DNA of 64,000 nucleotides from an uncultured Pseudomonadales bacterium (GCA_938091935.1 CALKNV010000008.1:1-64000), one strand, 5' to 3'; positions 53,838 to 63,486 are shown, numbered from the stretch's first letter. Notes: generated by a model not told the origin, from the sequence alone. Translations and numbers: made by a program.

Positions 53838-54290
53838 TCTAGTTATTATGATCCAAACTGCTCGCCTGACAGGGAAATGCTGTGATTCTGTATCTTGGGC
53901 TAAACCCCGAGCATACTATCTGGCGGGGGACTATTCTAGAATTTACCTGAATATCACGTGCTTAGCCCCAACTATCCCCATATCCGTTTCTTCCAGTAAC
54001 ACCTGCAGCAATGCAGTATTGTTAGAGCAAGGTTCTGAACCGCAGTCTCAGCATTCGACACATCGTCAGGCTTGTCATCCTTTTTCAGTAGCTATGCGTT
54101 ATTAAGAGAATGGCTATCTCAAGCAATTGGGATAATCCCGCTGCTTTGCAGACTAACAGGCGGGTTGACCAAATAAACGCACAGTTGGTGGAAGAATGTG
54201 GGCCGGTTCGCTGTCTTAGTAGAAAGGGCTACCCTATACTTCTCAACCAATGCTGCCAGAGCAGTCTCGGCAGTTCCTGAGGTAAATTGC
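53838..54290. other. Intergenic region
   Basis: 453 bases between the divergent SulP gene and the exported protein at 54291. A TATACT at 54235 to 54240 may be a -10 box for the downstream operon, with only a weak -35 (TGTCTT) 17 bases upstream. Open frames here are short and lack ribosome sites. Nothing else seen. Confidence 0.5.
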
Positions 54291-54935
54291 ATGCTTAACC
54301 ATTTTAATACCGTTCGACTGCGCAGGACCGCGCTGCTTTCGGTGCTACTGCAACTGCTTCCCATTGCAGTCCATGCAACGACCATCCTGGGTATGGATAT
54401 CGATGCGGTGGCCCAGGGCGCTGAATTGGTGTTTGAGGGCCAGGTGATTCAACACAACACCCAGGAGAACGCTGCCGGCATGGTGGTGACTTATGTCACT
54501 TTTGAAGTCAGAGATGTGGTCAAGGGCAGTTTCTCAGAGCAATTTCTGGAGCTTAAATTCACAGGCGGTACTCTGAATGGCCAGGTGATGGAAGTGAGCG
54601 GCCTGCGAATGCCGGCACTTGATGAAGAAGGTATTTACTTCGTGGAATCCATTAGCCGCGATCTCATCAATCCTCTGATTGGCTGGTCGCAAGGACATTA
54701 CATCATCAATGACGACGAAGGCGAGCGCCGCATGAGTACGGTCGACCGAATGCCCGTAACGGAAGTTATGCCCACGGCAACCATCCCACGCGCCATCAAG
54801 CGCCCACTGGCAATCATAGATGGCGATTCTGATCCAGCCACAGGCATAGTGACAGAAGCCAGCCCCCTGCTGATTGATCGAGCCATGACAGTAGAAGACT
54901 TCAAGGCCCGAATCCGCACACTTGTTGAGAACTAA
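54291..54935 (+). CDS. Exported protein of unknown function, operon partner of the metalloprotease
   Basis: A 214-residue protein starting at the ATG at 54291 (GAGG about nine bases upstream). It has a signal peptide (RRTALLSVLLQLLPIAVHA) and a mature part that opens with TTILGMDIDAVAQGAELVFEGQVIQ and has two beta stretches, ending with an acidic and prolyl tail. I do not recognise the family. It precedes the matrixin-type protease by three bases and is probably co-translated with it, so an inhibitor, chaperone or export partner is possible. Confidence 0.7.
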   Translation: MLNHFNTVRLRRTALLSVLLQLLPIAVHATTILGMDIDAVAQGAELVFEGQVIQHNTQENAAGMVVTYVTFEVRDVVKGSFSEQFLELKFTGGTLNGQVMEVSGLRMPALDEEGIYFVESISRDLINPLIGWSQGHYIINDDEGERRMSTVDRMPVTEVMPTATIPRAIKRPLAIIDGDSDPATGIVTEASPLLIDRAMTVEDFKARIRTLVEN

Positions 54936-54938
54936 ATA

Positions 54939-56342
54939 TTGTTCAGAGCCAATACTCTGATCCTTATGCTGGCGTTCTTCAGCCAGGATTTACTGGCGTT
55001 CGAAGCATCTGATAACGCCTGGCCTGATGCCTCTGCTACTTTCTTTGTAGGTATCCCTGGTACTGCCCCTAGCGGTGAAACCTGGGACGCAGCATTCAAA
55101 CGCGCCATGGCTGCATGGACCACAGCGACCAACTTTAATTTCGTTGCGGAGGACCAGGGCGGGGATCCCTGCGCTGGCCAAAACACGGGCGCACTCGGCA
55201 ATGGCATCGGTGGCGTGGGCTTTGCCGATAGCAGGTGCGGTACCGAGTTTGGCAGCAATGTCCTTGCCATCACTCTCACCACCTTGAGCTGCACAAATCC
55301 AGGCTGCACTGGCAAGAAGGATATTGTGGAGGCCGATATCGTGTTCAATGCCAACGAGAACTGGGATATCTATAGCGGTCCGCTGTTGCCACAAACCAGC
55401 GAGTTTGAGCGAGTCGCACTGCATGAGTTGGGCCACGCACTCGGCCTGGATCACGAATCATCTGCAATTGCCATCATGCAGCCATTCGCGAGCAATGTTG
55501 CCACCTTACAACCAGACGACATTAATGGCGCCAACTTCATTTATGGCGGCACAATCTCTACCCCATCGATCTATGACATACCAATCAAACTCCCTGGTAA
55601 GACAAGTTTTTCCGGACCCGATGACGTTATCAATTTTGCTGGCACCCTGGTCACGTCGGACGCAAGCCTGGAAAACAAATTCATCGATGTCTATCAACTC
55701 ACCTTCGAGAACGATTCAGAAATTTCTGTTTCGCTCAGCTCCCTGCAGTTTGATCCCGCGCTGATCCTGGCCCGCATAACCTCAACCCAACAGCTGGTAC
55801 CTGGCTCCACTGCAAGCGATGAGAATCTGGCCGGAAGCTCCAACGCAAACCTGCAGCAGCCTATTGCAGCCGGATCATACTGGTTAGGAGTAACCTCAGT
55901 GACCGCAGCGGATACCGGCTCCTACAATCTCACTGTCAATGCCAAAACTGCCAGCGAGAATTCATCCTTCAAAACATTTAGATCGATCTATGGGATCGAT
56001 GTGGAAATTAACCCTAACCCTTTAATCAAGGGTGCACTGAGATCCAATGACCAGAAGTTCGATAACAAGTTCATCGATATCTACCAGTTCGAAGTCACAG
56101 AGACCGTCACGCTGCGAATCGACCTGACATCAAGCCTGGTAGACACTGTACTGTTAGTGGTCGATGTTTTATCCGACCAGCAGTTGGGGTCTGTATTTCT
56201 GCGTAACGATGATTCCGGGTTCTCGACCAACTCCAGAATAGAGGCCTCGCTGTCGCCCGGCACGTATTGGATGGGTGCCACCAGTTTTTCCACCAATGAT
56301 TTCGGCGATTACCAAATCCAAACGAGCGTTGTTATCCCCTAG
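54939..56342 (+). CDS. Exported matrixin-type zinc metalloprotease with two C-terminal PPC-like repeats
   Basis: A 467-residue protein starting at a TTG three bases after the previous stop. A signal peptide of about 20 residues precedes the catalytic domain. It contains the zinc motif HELGHALGLDHE at about residues 165 to 176, and then IMQPF as the Met-turn. Six Cys occur before the active site (DPCAG, SRCGTE, SCTNPGC). From about 207 two domains follow with the PPC pattern: each has the ...F.NKFIDVYQ or ...DNKFIDIYQ core and ends in PGTYWMGATS or AGSYWLGVTS. It should be a secreted protease, with the repeats binding or being removed. No exporter in the window. Confidence 0.88.
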   Translation: MFRANTLILMLAFFSQDLLAFEASDNAWPDASATFFVGIPGTAPSGETWDAAFKRAMAAWTTATNFNFVAEDQGGDPCAGQNTGALGNGIGGVGFADSRCGTEFGSNVLAITLTTLSCTNPGCTGKKDIVEADIVFNANENWDIYSGPLLPQTSEFERVALHELGHALGLDHESSAIAIMQPFASNVATLQPDDINGANFIYGGTISTPSIYDIPIKLPGKTSFSGPDDVINFAGTLVTSDASLENKFIDVYQLTFENDSEISVSLSSLQFDPALILARITSTQQLVPGSTASDENLAGSSNANLQQPIAAGSYWLGVTSVTAADTGSYNLTVNAKTASENSSFKTFRSIYGIDVEINPNPLIKGALRSNDQKFDNKFIDIYQFEVTETVTLRIDLTSSLVDTVLLVVDVLSDQQLGSVFLRNDDSGFSTNSRIEASLSPGTYWMGATSFSTNDFGDYQIQTSVVIP

Positions 56343-56595
56343 CCACGGCGGCATGAGCAGGGGCATCACCTTGAGCGCCGTGGTTTCGCAGCGACTGCAG
56401 CCGACAACAGGTAACAATTCCCTCGGCAAATATCGACAGCACGAGCTCTTGAGCAGTCAGTGCTCACCTTTTTTCAGCGGACGCGTTCAGCGAAATGCCC
56501 TTTCAAGTCTGCGCCTACCTTTAAGGCAATCAGCAGCAACAAAGCTGGCAAGGCGGATGAGAATGCCATCACCAGAAAGCCGCCAAAGATTATGG

Positions 56596-57786
56596 TCACA
56601 TGCATGATGATGATAGGCGATAGGGTTGCCCCATCTGCGCAGCGACCTCTATTCCAAGATACTCGCGCCTACCGAGAAAGTTGGTGAAGTAGGAAACACC
56701 ATGACTGATAAAAAATCCAAGTAAGGCTGGCGCCAAACCCTGAAAGTCGAGCAGCAGCTGCGCGACCGAAACATCATTGCTATTCGAAAAATTGTCCCCG
56801 AAGAAGCCGTAAATAAACAACAGGTGGCCGACCATGAAGCCGCCGTAGTGCCCGATAAAAAAAGGACCAAAGAAGACGATACCCCAGCCTGCTACACGCT
56901 GTATTTTCAGCAGATTGTAGAAACCAATTACAGCGCTCTCCGCCCAATACAACAGCATGATGTCGCCGATGCGCCAGTCCCAGACCAGCACGCCCAGCAA
57001 TGGAATCAGATTGGCTATCATCAGGGCTAGTGCCGAGAGTTTCGAACGCGGTTTAAGGTGACCAGTGGACAGCGCAGTCGATTCAGCTTCGCGCTGCGCC
57101 GAGTCCTTCCCTGTCAGGCTCGCATATTTTTCGTTTGAAGCAGAGGTTTCTAATTCAGGGAATTTCAATTCCGGCAATGGATCAGCATGTGCGGGTAGCA
57201 TCGTCTTCATCGCAGCAAGAATTTCGCCCGCTCGGGTTGCAGTGATGGCAGAGCCAAAGCCAATCTTGTCTCCGGCAAACTCGAACGCAAGGTGATCGCC
57301 ACGCCAACCAGTGCCAGTTGCTGCATCCGGTGACTGGGTTTTTAGATTCCGGATCAAGTCTACGCCATAGTCAATGCCAAAGCCGATGCCGGGCAGTCCA
57401 ACCAATAATCTGACATTGTCTTCATTGATTTCCAGAGTTTCCCTGCCAAAGCTAAGGGCGAGAAACACCAGAGCCAATATAAAAACGCCTACCGACCAGC
57501 CCAGGCTCCAGAAAATCGTGAACAGAACAGAGACCAGTGAAAACAATTCACCATCATAGTTACCAGTTGTCGAACCCAGAATTTCTAGCAGGGGATAGGA
57601 GAAAACGATAAGAAACACGCCGGAAATGAGGATCGCGCGCCTGGACCTTCGGAAAGGTAATCGCAGCTTAAGCTTGCTCGAGCGACTAAACTGCGGCCCC
57701 AGCACCAGTCGAAAGCGCGGGGCCAGCTCACCCAAAGCCCGCATGCGCCCGCGTTTCTCCTTGAAGCTATTTGGATTACGAGCCAT
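56596..57786 (-). CDS. DUF6498-like multi-pass membrane protein
   Basis: A 396-residue protein. The first part has two helices (ILISGVFLIVFSYPLLEIL; LFTIFWSLGWSVGVFILALVFLALSF). The second half has several helices with the DUF6498-type motifs LLYWAESAVIGFYNLLKI and PFFIGHYGGFMVGHLLFIYGFF. A Ser/Glu-rich soluble stretch joins them. Function unknown. A bidirectional terminator follows its upstream end at 57821 to 57860, so it is transcribed alone. Confidence 0.75.
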   Translation of the reverse strand: MARNPNSFKEKRGRMRALGELAPRFRLVLGPQFSRSSKLKLRLPFRRSRRAILISGVFLIVFSYPLLEILGSTTGNYDGELFSLVSVLFTIFWSLGWSVGVFILALVFLALSFGRETLEINEDNVRLLVGLPGIGFGIDYGVDLIRNLKTQSPDAATGTGWRGDHLAFEFAGDKIGFGSAITATRAGEILAAMKTMLPAHADPLPELKFPELETSASNEKYASLTGKDSAQREAESTALSTGHLKPRSKLSALALMIANLIPLLGVLVWDWRIGDIMLLYWAESAVIGFYNLLKIQRVAGWGIVFFGPFFIGHYGGFMVGHLLFIYGFFGDNFSNSNDVSVAQLLLDFQGLAPALLGFFISHGVSYFTNFLGRREYLGIEVAAQMGQPYRLSSSCM

Positions 57787-57820
57787 GCCTCACTTTAGCA
57801 TTGCTCGGCAAATCTGAGGC

Positions 57821-57860
57821 AAAAAAAATCGGCCCGCGTTTACGCTAAGCCGATTTTTTT
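57821..57860. terminator. Bidirectional Rho-independent terminator
   Basis: AAAAAAAATCGGC on the left and GCCGATTTTTTT on the right form a stem of at least twelve base pairs, ending in an A tract on one side and a T tract on the other. It lies between the end of the exported RidA gene (57900) and the start of the DUF6498-like gene, and should end the minus-strand RidA transcript. Confidence 0.9.
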
Positions 57861-57899
57861 GACTTGCTTCGACCTAATTAAAGGTCCTAAAGCGCGAGA

Positions 57900-58367
57900 T
57901 CAGTCTGGCATACGCGCTGCGCGTATCTCAATTTCCACCAGCCAACCCTCGACAACCAGGTCTTTGATCTCTACGAATGAACGCACTGGCTTCATGGGAT
58001 TGTCCGCCGTGCCAAAGAACTCGGCATAACCTTCGTTAAAGCCTGCGAAATCCAGTCCGTCGTCACCCGCAACAGCAAAAGCCCGAACCTGAACAATATC
58101 TGACATCGACCAGCCCTGCTCTTCCAAAGTCTGCTTGAAGCGGGTAAACGTGTTTACCGTCTGCTGCCTCATGTCACCCCAGCTACCGTCCGCCATTGGC
58201 CTTGCACCAGACCCTGACAGGTACATGGTCTCAGCACCAGGTGGGATTGTGATTGAAGTGTAGAAATAGTTACCTTCGTTATATCGCGTGATCTCTTGCG
58301 CGCTTGCAACTGCAGCAACGCCCAGTAAGCCAACTGTCAGCAGTCCAATAATCGTATTCTTTCCCAT
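57900..58367 (-). CDS. Exported RidA family protein (imine/enamine deaminase-like)
   Basis: A 155-residue protein with a clear signal peptide (MGKNTIIGLLTVGLLGVAAVASA) followed by a full RidA/YjgF domain. The catalytic Arg is kept at residue 129 (KPVRSFVEI) with the acidic VEIEIRA near 144 to 150, as in active RidA. Ordinary RidA is cytoplasmic and hydrolyses reactive imines; here it would work in the periplasm. It is 41 bases after the TcyP-like gene and not far from an exported amine oxidase, which would make imines. No metal or other motif. Confidence 0.85.
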   Translation of the reverse strand: MGKNTIIGLLTVGLLGVAAVASAQEITRYNEGNYFYTSITIPPGAETMYLSGSGARPMADGSWGDMRQQTVNTFTRFKQTLEEQGWSMSDIVQVRAFAVAGDDGLDFAGFNEGYAEFFGTADNPMKPVRSFVEIKDLVVEGWLVEIEIRAARMPD

Positions 58368-58408
58368 GGTTTTTAATTCTCCGTTTTTGTGAAATTCACT
58401 GTCCAGTA

Positions 58409-59788
58409 TTAGTTTTCCTGCAAGCCCTGAGCAGCCATATCAGGCAGGGTATCTTCAACCTCATCGCCCAGGAACCGGTTGGTCAACAGGCCGGTGGTGA
58501 TGGAACCATTAACGTTGAGTGCTGTGCGCCCCATATCAATCAATGGCTCAATGGAAATCAGCAGCGCGGCAACAGTCACTGGAAAACCCATGGCTGGTAG
58601 AACCACCAGAGCTGCATTAGTCGCTCCGCCACCAACGCCGGCGATTCCAAAAGAGCCGATGGCCACAACCACCAGCAGACTGGCGATAAAGCCAATATCC
58701 AGATCGACTCCCACTGTGGGTGCAACCATAACTGCCAGCATTGCAGGGTAAAGACCCGCACACCCATTCTGGCCGATAGTGGCACCAAAAGAGGCGGAAA
58801 TATTGGCAATGGGCGGAGGCACCTTCAGCTCTTCAATCTGGGCGCGAATGGTCAATGGAATCGTTGCCGCCGAGCTACGGGTTGCAAACGCGAAGGTCAG
58901 CACCGGCCAGACCTTTTGAAAATATTCCCGGACATTGGCGCCGGTGAAGGCAATCAATAAGCCATGCACAAGGAACATCAGCCCGATAGCGATATATGAA
59001 GCAATCACAAAACTAATCAACGTGATAATTGCACCACCGTCTGTCGTCGCTATTACACGTGTCATTAGCGCCATCACACCGTAAGGGGTCAAGCTGATAA
59101 CCAGCTTTACCAGTCGCATGATGACAGCCTGGGTCGTGTCGACGAAGGACTTGATGCGCGATCCATGCTCCTTATCTTCCTCGCTCACGAGTAGCGCCGC
59201 GACCCCAACAAGCATGCCGAAGATCGCCACTGCGATAATAGAAGTTGGTCGCGCCTCAGACATATCAGCGAAAATATTTCTAGGCACCATACCGGTAAGC
59301 AACTGCGAGATGCTGCGATCCGTAGCGAGGCGAGATTCCAGCACCTCTGCCCGTGCCAACTCTCTGGCACCGCTGGCAAGCTCTCCGGCATTGAGACCGA
59401 ACAGGGTAGCCATCAGAATACCTATTGAGGCTGCGATCATCGTAGTGAGCACCAGGATGCCTACCACTGTGCCGCCAATTTTACCCAGCGATTTGATTTC
59501 CTCGACTCGCAACACCGAAGCCATCATGGTGATTAGCACCAATGGAATGATGATCATACGCAGCAAATTCACATAGGAATTTCCGACAACATTGGTCCAT
59601 TCCAGGGTTTCGGCTGTGGCCTGATCGGTTAAGCCGAATACCAGCTGCAGATAGAAACCAAAGATACTGCCCAGCACCAGACCTACAAGGACACGCCGGG
59701 ACAGACCCATCTCCATCTTGGAGAGTTGAAAAAGGAAGCCTAATAAAGCAGCAAATAGTACGAGGTTAAAAATGCCGTACATTGACAT
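58409..59788 (-). CDS. Dicarboxylate/amino acid:cation symporter, L-cystine transporter TcyP-like
   Basis: A 459-residue transporter of the DAACS family with eight helices and two re-entrant loops. TRSSAATIPLTI is the HP1-type substrate loop and IAGVGGGATNAALVVLP the HP2-type. Length and pattern are closest to TcyP (YdjN) cystine symporters. It should import an amino acid or dicarboxylate with sodium or proton. It lies between the cytochrome c and RidA genes. Confidence 0.87.
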   Translation of the reverse strand: MSMYGIFNLVLFAALLGFLFQLSKMEMGLSRRVLVGLVLGSIFGFYLQLVFGLTDQATAETLEWTNVVGNSYVNLLRMIIIPLVLITMMASVLRVEEIKSLGKIGGTVVGILVLTTMIAASIGILMATLFGLNAGELASGARELARAEVLESRLATDRSISQLLTGMVPRNIFADMSEARPTSIIAVAIFGMLVGVAALLVSEEDKEHGSRIKSFVDTTQAVIMRLVKLVISLTPYGVMALMTRVIATTDGGAIITLISFVIASYIAIGLMFLVHGLLIAFTGANVREYFQKVWPVLTFAFATRSSAATIPLTIRAQIEELKVPPPIANISASFGATIGQNGCAGLYPAMLAVMVAPTVGVDLDIGFIASLLVVVAIGSFGIAGVGGGATNAALVVLPAMGFPVTVAALLISIEPLIDMGRTALNVNGSITTGLLTNRFLGDEVEDTLPDMAAQGLQEN

Positions 59789-60053
59789 GGTAGTTTCTCC
59801 TCGGCGCGAGCCGGTGGTCGCCTGACTTAGCTAATCTTATTGTTATCGCGGTTCGATTCTTAAGCGCTGGCACAGCTACTTGAGCTGTTCACCAGGTTCA
59901 ATGCGCTGGTCAAGTTTGGTTGCGTGGTTCACGTGCCTGAATCGTCAGCCCCTGGTGACATACAGGCCCTCGATGAGACTTACCGCTGTAGCAGTATATC
60001 CATCGCACCCTATAAGACCAAGTTTGCAGAAAAATTGTCCAATAAACAGGGGG

Positions 60054-60686
60054 TTAGCGTTCTTCCAGGGTGTTTATGTAGGATACAACGTTGAGAATGG
60101 CGGTTTCATTGCCCAAGCCACCTACCATGGCAGCCATCTGCTGACCGTAGACATCGTCAGCATGTTTGCCTCGATAACCGGCCACAAAGTTCTTCAGTTG
60201 GGTGACCAGATACCAGTCATTCTGACCAGCCAGGGCTGGTGCCCCCATGGCCACGTTGCCCTGAGCCTGATCCCCATGGCAGGTCGCACAGACGCCATAG
60301 AGCGAGCGCCCCGCCGCTGCATCTCCGGTAATAGTGACTTCAGCAGGCACATAGGGCCAGCCGCCGATCCACTCAACAATATCAGCAATGCTGTCATCGC
60401 TGAGGTTTGCCATGGGCTGCATGGCGATACCTTCGCGGTCCATGGGATGGGTGCCTCGAATACCAGCGCGGAAGTTCTCCAGCTGCCTTCTCAGGTACCA
60501 GCCTTCCATGCCAGCCAGGCGCGGCGCCTGTATGCCTTCATTTCCCTTACCCTCTGTGCCATGACAAGTGGTGCAATACCTGTCGTTGAAAGGCTCCCGC
60601 TCTGCGCTGATGGCGCTGTTTTGAAGCAGGACCTCTGCCAAGGTGGTTAAGAGGATCAGGGTATATTGCATGACTCTGCGATTCAT
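60054..60686 (-). CDS. Exported di-haem cytochrome c (c4-like)
   Basis: A 210-residue protein with a signal peptide and two haem-binding motifs, CTTCH at 38 to 42 and CATCH at 133 to 137, with the axial Met candidates in AMQPM (89 to 92) and in QQMAAM. It resembles c4 cytochromes, which carry electrons between membrane donors and oxidases. It starts 76 bases after the amine oxidase gene ends, so it is likely its electron acceptor. Confidence 0.9.
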   Translation of the reverse strand: MNRRVMQYTLILLTTLAEVLLQNSAISAEREPFNDRYCTTCHGTEGKGNEGIQAPRLAGMEGWYLRRQLENFRAGIRGTHPMDREGIAMQPMANLSDDSIADIVEWIGGWPYVPAEVTITGDAAAGRSLYGVCATCHGDQAQGNVAMGAPALAGQNDWYLVTQLKNFVAGYRGKHADDVYGQQMAAMVGGLGNETAILNVVSYINTLEER

Positions 60687-60762
60687 AACTTACTGCTATT
60701 CCATTAGGGTTTTGGGGTGCCTGTAGTCGCTGAACTCAATTTTAAGCTCTTTGCTGAGTGCC

Positions 60763-62343
60763 TCAGGCTATTTCGGCCCGTACATGGGCATCCATGCTAT
60801 TCAACGCCCATTGCGCAGAAAGAATTGCACTTTCCTGCCAGGCTGAATGCATGCTGATCTGGTCTCCAATAAAGTAGTGGCGATTATTAACCGGTGCCTG
60901 CAAGGTGTGATACAGCTGCTCTTCTTCGTGAGTCCAGCCTTCGAAGCGATTACGCGACCAGCGCGCCGAACAGCCCAGCATGTGGTTCATCCGATGCCAG
61001 GCGATCGTAATCGGTTTCTCAACCAGGTCGCGGAAATTCGGGTGCAGTTTCTCGTGATCTGCCAGGTGCGATTCGATCCGCTCTTCCTGCGTCATCATGG
61101 TGTGATACATACCACCACCGTAATCGTAGGCGCCAAGCACGACACCCTTGGCTTTATGAATACCGTTTACCGGGTACCAGAGCTGGCGACTCCGGGTATT
61201 GGACCAGGATATCCCACCGTAGATATCCATATCCTCCCAGAACCTGTGCTTCGCCTGGAATGCAGCTTTGTATGCCTCACCGCGACGTACGTACTTCATC
61301 GCCTTGACGTAGTCGTCCGGGAAGTTGTGATCGATACCAACCATCAGATGAGTAGGTATGCAATTGAAGCAGTAGTCAGCCTCCAGAGTGTGGCCCACAC
61401 CGTCCTGATCATAGGAAACATTCACGCCATTGTCGGAGACCTGCACTGAAGTCACCATTGCGCGGTACTTCACTTTACCGCCGACGTGATTCAGGAATCC
61501 ATGAATAATCTTGTCCATGCCGCCAGTTGGCTGCATTAAAATGGGACCCGTGTCCCCCTCGTTCGCACCCATGAGCTGACGTCCGAGGCGTGTTTGCAGC
61601 AAATCACGGAAGGCAACCATATCGTTCTGCACACCGTGCTCCAGGAATCCGCCAGCTGCATAGCCAGATCGGAAACTGCCTTTGAATACATCGTCTTCAC
61701 TCAGATCACCGAACGAGCGAATCATACCCAGCAGCGTCTCTGCCTCAGACTCCGAGAAAGGCGCATCCATTTCAGCGCTGCTCATACCCTTTGCCATGAG
61801 TTCAGCCATGAAGCCCCGCATGCTGGTGGTGTAATCAATATTGCGGATGGGCTTGCCACCTAGCATCTTGTCGTCCTGCACCAGGGCAGTCTTGTTTTCG
61901 TTGATGAATACTTCCAGATCAACGTCGAGCTCTTTACAGTAAGCTAACAAATTTCTATGAGTGCTGGGGATACGCGCCGCGCCAGCATTGAAATACATAT
62001 GTGGCTCATCATCCCATTCGCAGTATTGGCGATTGCCAATTTCATCGATGAGATCACCATGACGTACGGTGAAGATGCGTCCACCACAGCGGTGAGAGGC
62101 TTCCAGAATTGTGCAGTCATAACCCTGTTTGGAGAGTTCATAGGCGGCGGTGAGACCGGAGATACCACCACCCAGAATAGCGATCTTGCGCTGGTTGTTA
62201 CCCAGGTTCAGCAAATCCAATGAGGCTGCGGTGGCTGACGCCGGCAACAAGTTCAGAGCGGTGCCCACTTTCAACGCCGCTGCAGTGCCGCCGGTAGCGG
62301 CGAGCAAGTTCAAAAATTCACGTCTACTGACGAATCCGGCCAT
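60763..62343 (-). CDS. Tat-exported flavin monoamine oxidase family protein
   Basis: A 526-residue flavoprotein. The N-terminus has a twin-arginine motif SRREFLNLL and hydrophobic core, so it is probably exported folded. KIAILGGGISGLTAAYELSKQGYDCTILEA is the FAD-binding start, and RCGGRIFTV and the C-terminal part (YFIGDQISMHSAWQESAILSAQWAL) match the monoamine/amino-acid oxidase family. It would oxidise an amine to an imine. Electron transfer to the adjacent cytochrome c (instead of oxygen) is inferred. CAGGAG precedes the ATG. Confidence 0.9.
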   Translation of the reverse strand: MAGFVSRREFLNLLAATGGTAAALKVGTALNLLPASATAASLDLLNLGNNQRKIAILGGGISGLTAAYELSKQGYDCTILEASHRCGGRIFTVRHGDLIDEIGNRQYCEWDDEPHMYFNAGAARIPSTHRNLLAYCKELDVDLEVFINENKTALVQDDKMLGGKPIRNIDYTTSMRGFMAELMAKGMSSAEMDAPFSESEAETLLGMIRSFGDLSEDDVFKGSFRSGYAAGGFLEHGVQNDMVAFRDLLQTRLGRQLMGANEGDTGPILMQPTGGMDKIIHGFLNHVGGKVKYRAMVTSVQVSDNGVNVSYDQDGVGHTLEADYCFNCIPTHLMVGIDHNFPDDYVKAMKYVRRGEAYKAAFQAKHRFWEDMDIYGGISWSNTRSRQLWYPVNGIHKAKGVVLGAYDYGGGMYHTMMTQEERIESHLADHEKLHPNFRDLVEKPITIAWHRMNHMLGCSARWSRNRFEGWTHEEEQLYHTLQAPVNNRHYFIGDQISMHSAWQESAILSAQWALNSMDAHVRAEIA

Positions 62344-62570
62344 CAGTTTTCTCCTGTTAGAGCCTGGGTTCGCGCCGCAATGTATAGGGCGTTACTATCA
62401 CCATTCTTCGATTCGAAAGATTAGCATTTTTCTCTCTCCAAAATGGTGACAATTTGTCGCCAAATCAGGTAATTCGGCGCCTCTGGGCCGGTTAGCTGAT
62501 TGATGCTTAGCACCAATTGCGAAACTGCATCCCGAATCAACGCTAGTTTAATTAATTCTGGAGTATCAAA

Positions 62571-62885
62571 GTGAGTCTAGCCGATTATTTCCCCGCACAA
62601 ATTCGTGATCTCCCTGCTTTTGACGGGCAGTTTGACGCCTTCAAATTGAGCGCAGAAGCTTGTGATGTTTTATTCGGCATCTACCCCGCCGGCACTGTTA
62701 TTGCACCCCACAGCCATGACTCCGATAACGTGGGAGTCATTACCAAGGGCAGTTTGCTACTCACGATGAACGGCGAGACCGAGCGTATTGCCGCAGGGGA
62801 ATGGTACTTTGTGCCAGCGGGTGCCGAACATGCCGCGGAGTTTCCAGAGGATACGGCAGATATCGAGCTATGGTTCTCCGCTTAG
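62571..62885 (+). CDS. Single-domain cupin protein
   Basis: A 104-residue small cupin starting at a GTG with GGAG eight bases upstream. Cupin motif 1 is IAPHSHDSDNVGVITKGSLLLTMNG and motif 2 PAGAEHAAEFPED, with the usual metal-binding His and Glu or Asp. It should bind a metal and a small ligand; the function is open. It is divergent from the Tat amine oxidase gene. Confidence 0.8.
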   Translation: MSLADYFPAQIRDLPAFDGQFDAFKLSAEACDVLFGIYPAGTVIAPHSHDSDNVGVITKGSLLLTMNGETERIAAGEWYFVPAGAEHAAEFPEDTADIELWFSA

Positions 62886-62890
62886 AGACC

Positions 62891-63385
62891 TCAGGGTGCG
62901 AGACTGGAGCGCGCCTGGGTACCCCAGTGGCCATTGACTTCGGTGACAATGTATAGCGACTGGTAAGTCCCAATCACTTCATTTTCTGCATTAAAACGCT
63001 GAAACACGGTCGCAATATGGACCTTGCCGGGCGCGGCGAGAGTCACATCTCGCGTCAACCAGTGGGAATGATCCCAGCCTGTTCGCGGCAGGCGTTCAAA
63101 CGCAGAGGTTTGGGCGTATTCTTCGGCCGACTCCCAGACCGTGACATTGCCGCTAGCAAACCTGACGTGGGGGTAATTCAGGGTCGCCGCCCAGGCCTCC
63201 GCATCACGACGGTTAAACGCCAGCATAAAAGCATCCAGGGCCGCCATCGCCTGCGCGATCGCATTCTCAGTCTCTGCTGTGGGCTGAGCTGATACGGTAG
63301 CGCTCAACATCAAAGCAAATATACCGGCAAGCACCGCAGCAGCGAACGCTTTAAGTGGAGATTTATTAGGTGGTGATTTCTGCAT
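62891..63385 (-). CDS. Exported SnoaL/DUF4440-like NTF2-fold protein
   Basis: A 164-residue protein with a signal peptide (AFAAAVLAGIFALMLSATVSAQ) and an NTF2-like domain. ALDAFMLAFNRRDAEAWAATLNYPHVRFASGNVTVWES is the start of a SnoaL/DUF4440-type fold, ending in QSLYIVTEVNGHWGTQARSS. AAGGAG precedes the ATG. The ligand is not known. It ends six bases from the cupin gene on the other strand. Confidence 0.8.
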   Translation of the reverse strand: MQKSPPNKSPLKAFAAAVLAGIFALMLSATVSAQPTAETENAIAQAMAALDAFMLAFNRRDAEAWAATLNYPHVRFASGNVTVWESAEEYAQTSAFERLPRTGWDHSHWLTRDVTLAAPGKVHIATVFQRFNAENEVIGTYQSLYIVTEVNGHWGTQARSSLAP

Positions 63386-63486
63386 TGTTGACTCCTTCCA
63401 ATGAGCATCCTGAATGCTGACTCATTGCGGGAATCATAGCGCCTTTCGGGGCGCAAAGCAGCGCTGAACCAGGGCATTTAAACAAA

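Noticed and set aside
53848-54105. 85-codon frame in the intergenic region
   Set aside because: No ribosome site, no protein-like pattern and no neighbour relation.
59880-60650. 256-codon plus-strand frame over the cytochrome c gene
   Set aside because: It is antisense to the two haem motifs, lacks a ribosome site and has no protein-like pattern.
60847-61449. 200-codon plus-strand frame over the amine oxidase
   Set aside because: It is antisense to conserved flavoprotein sequence.
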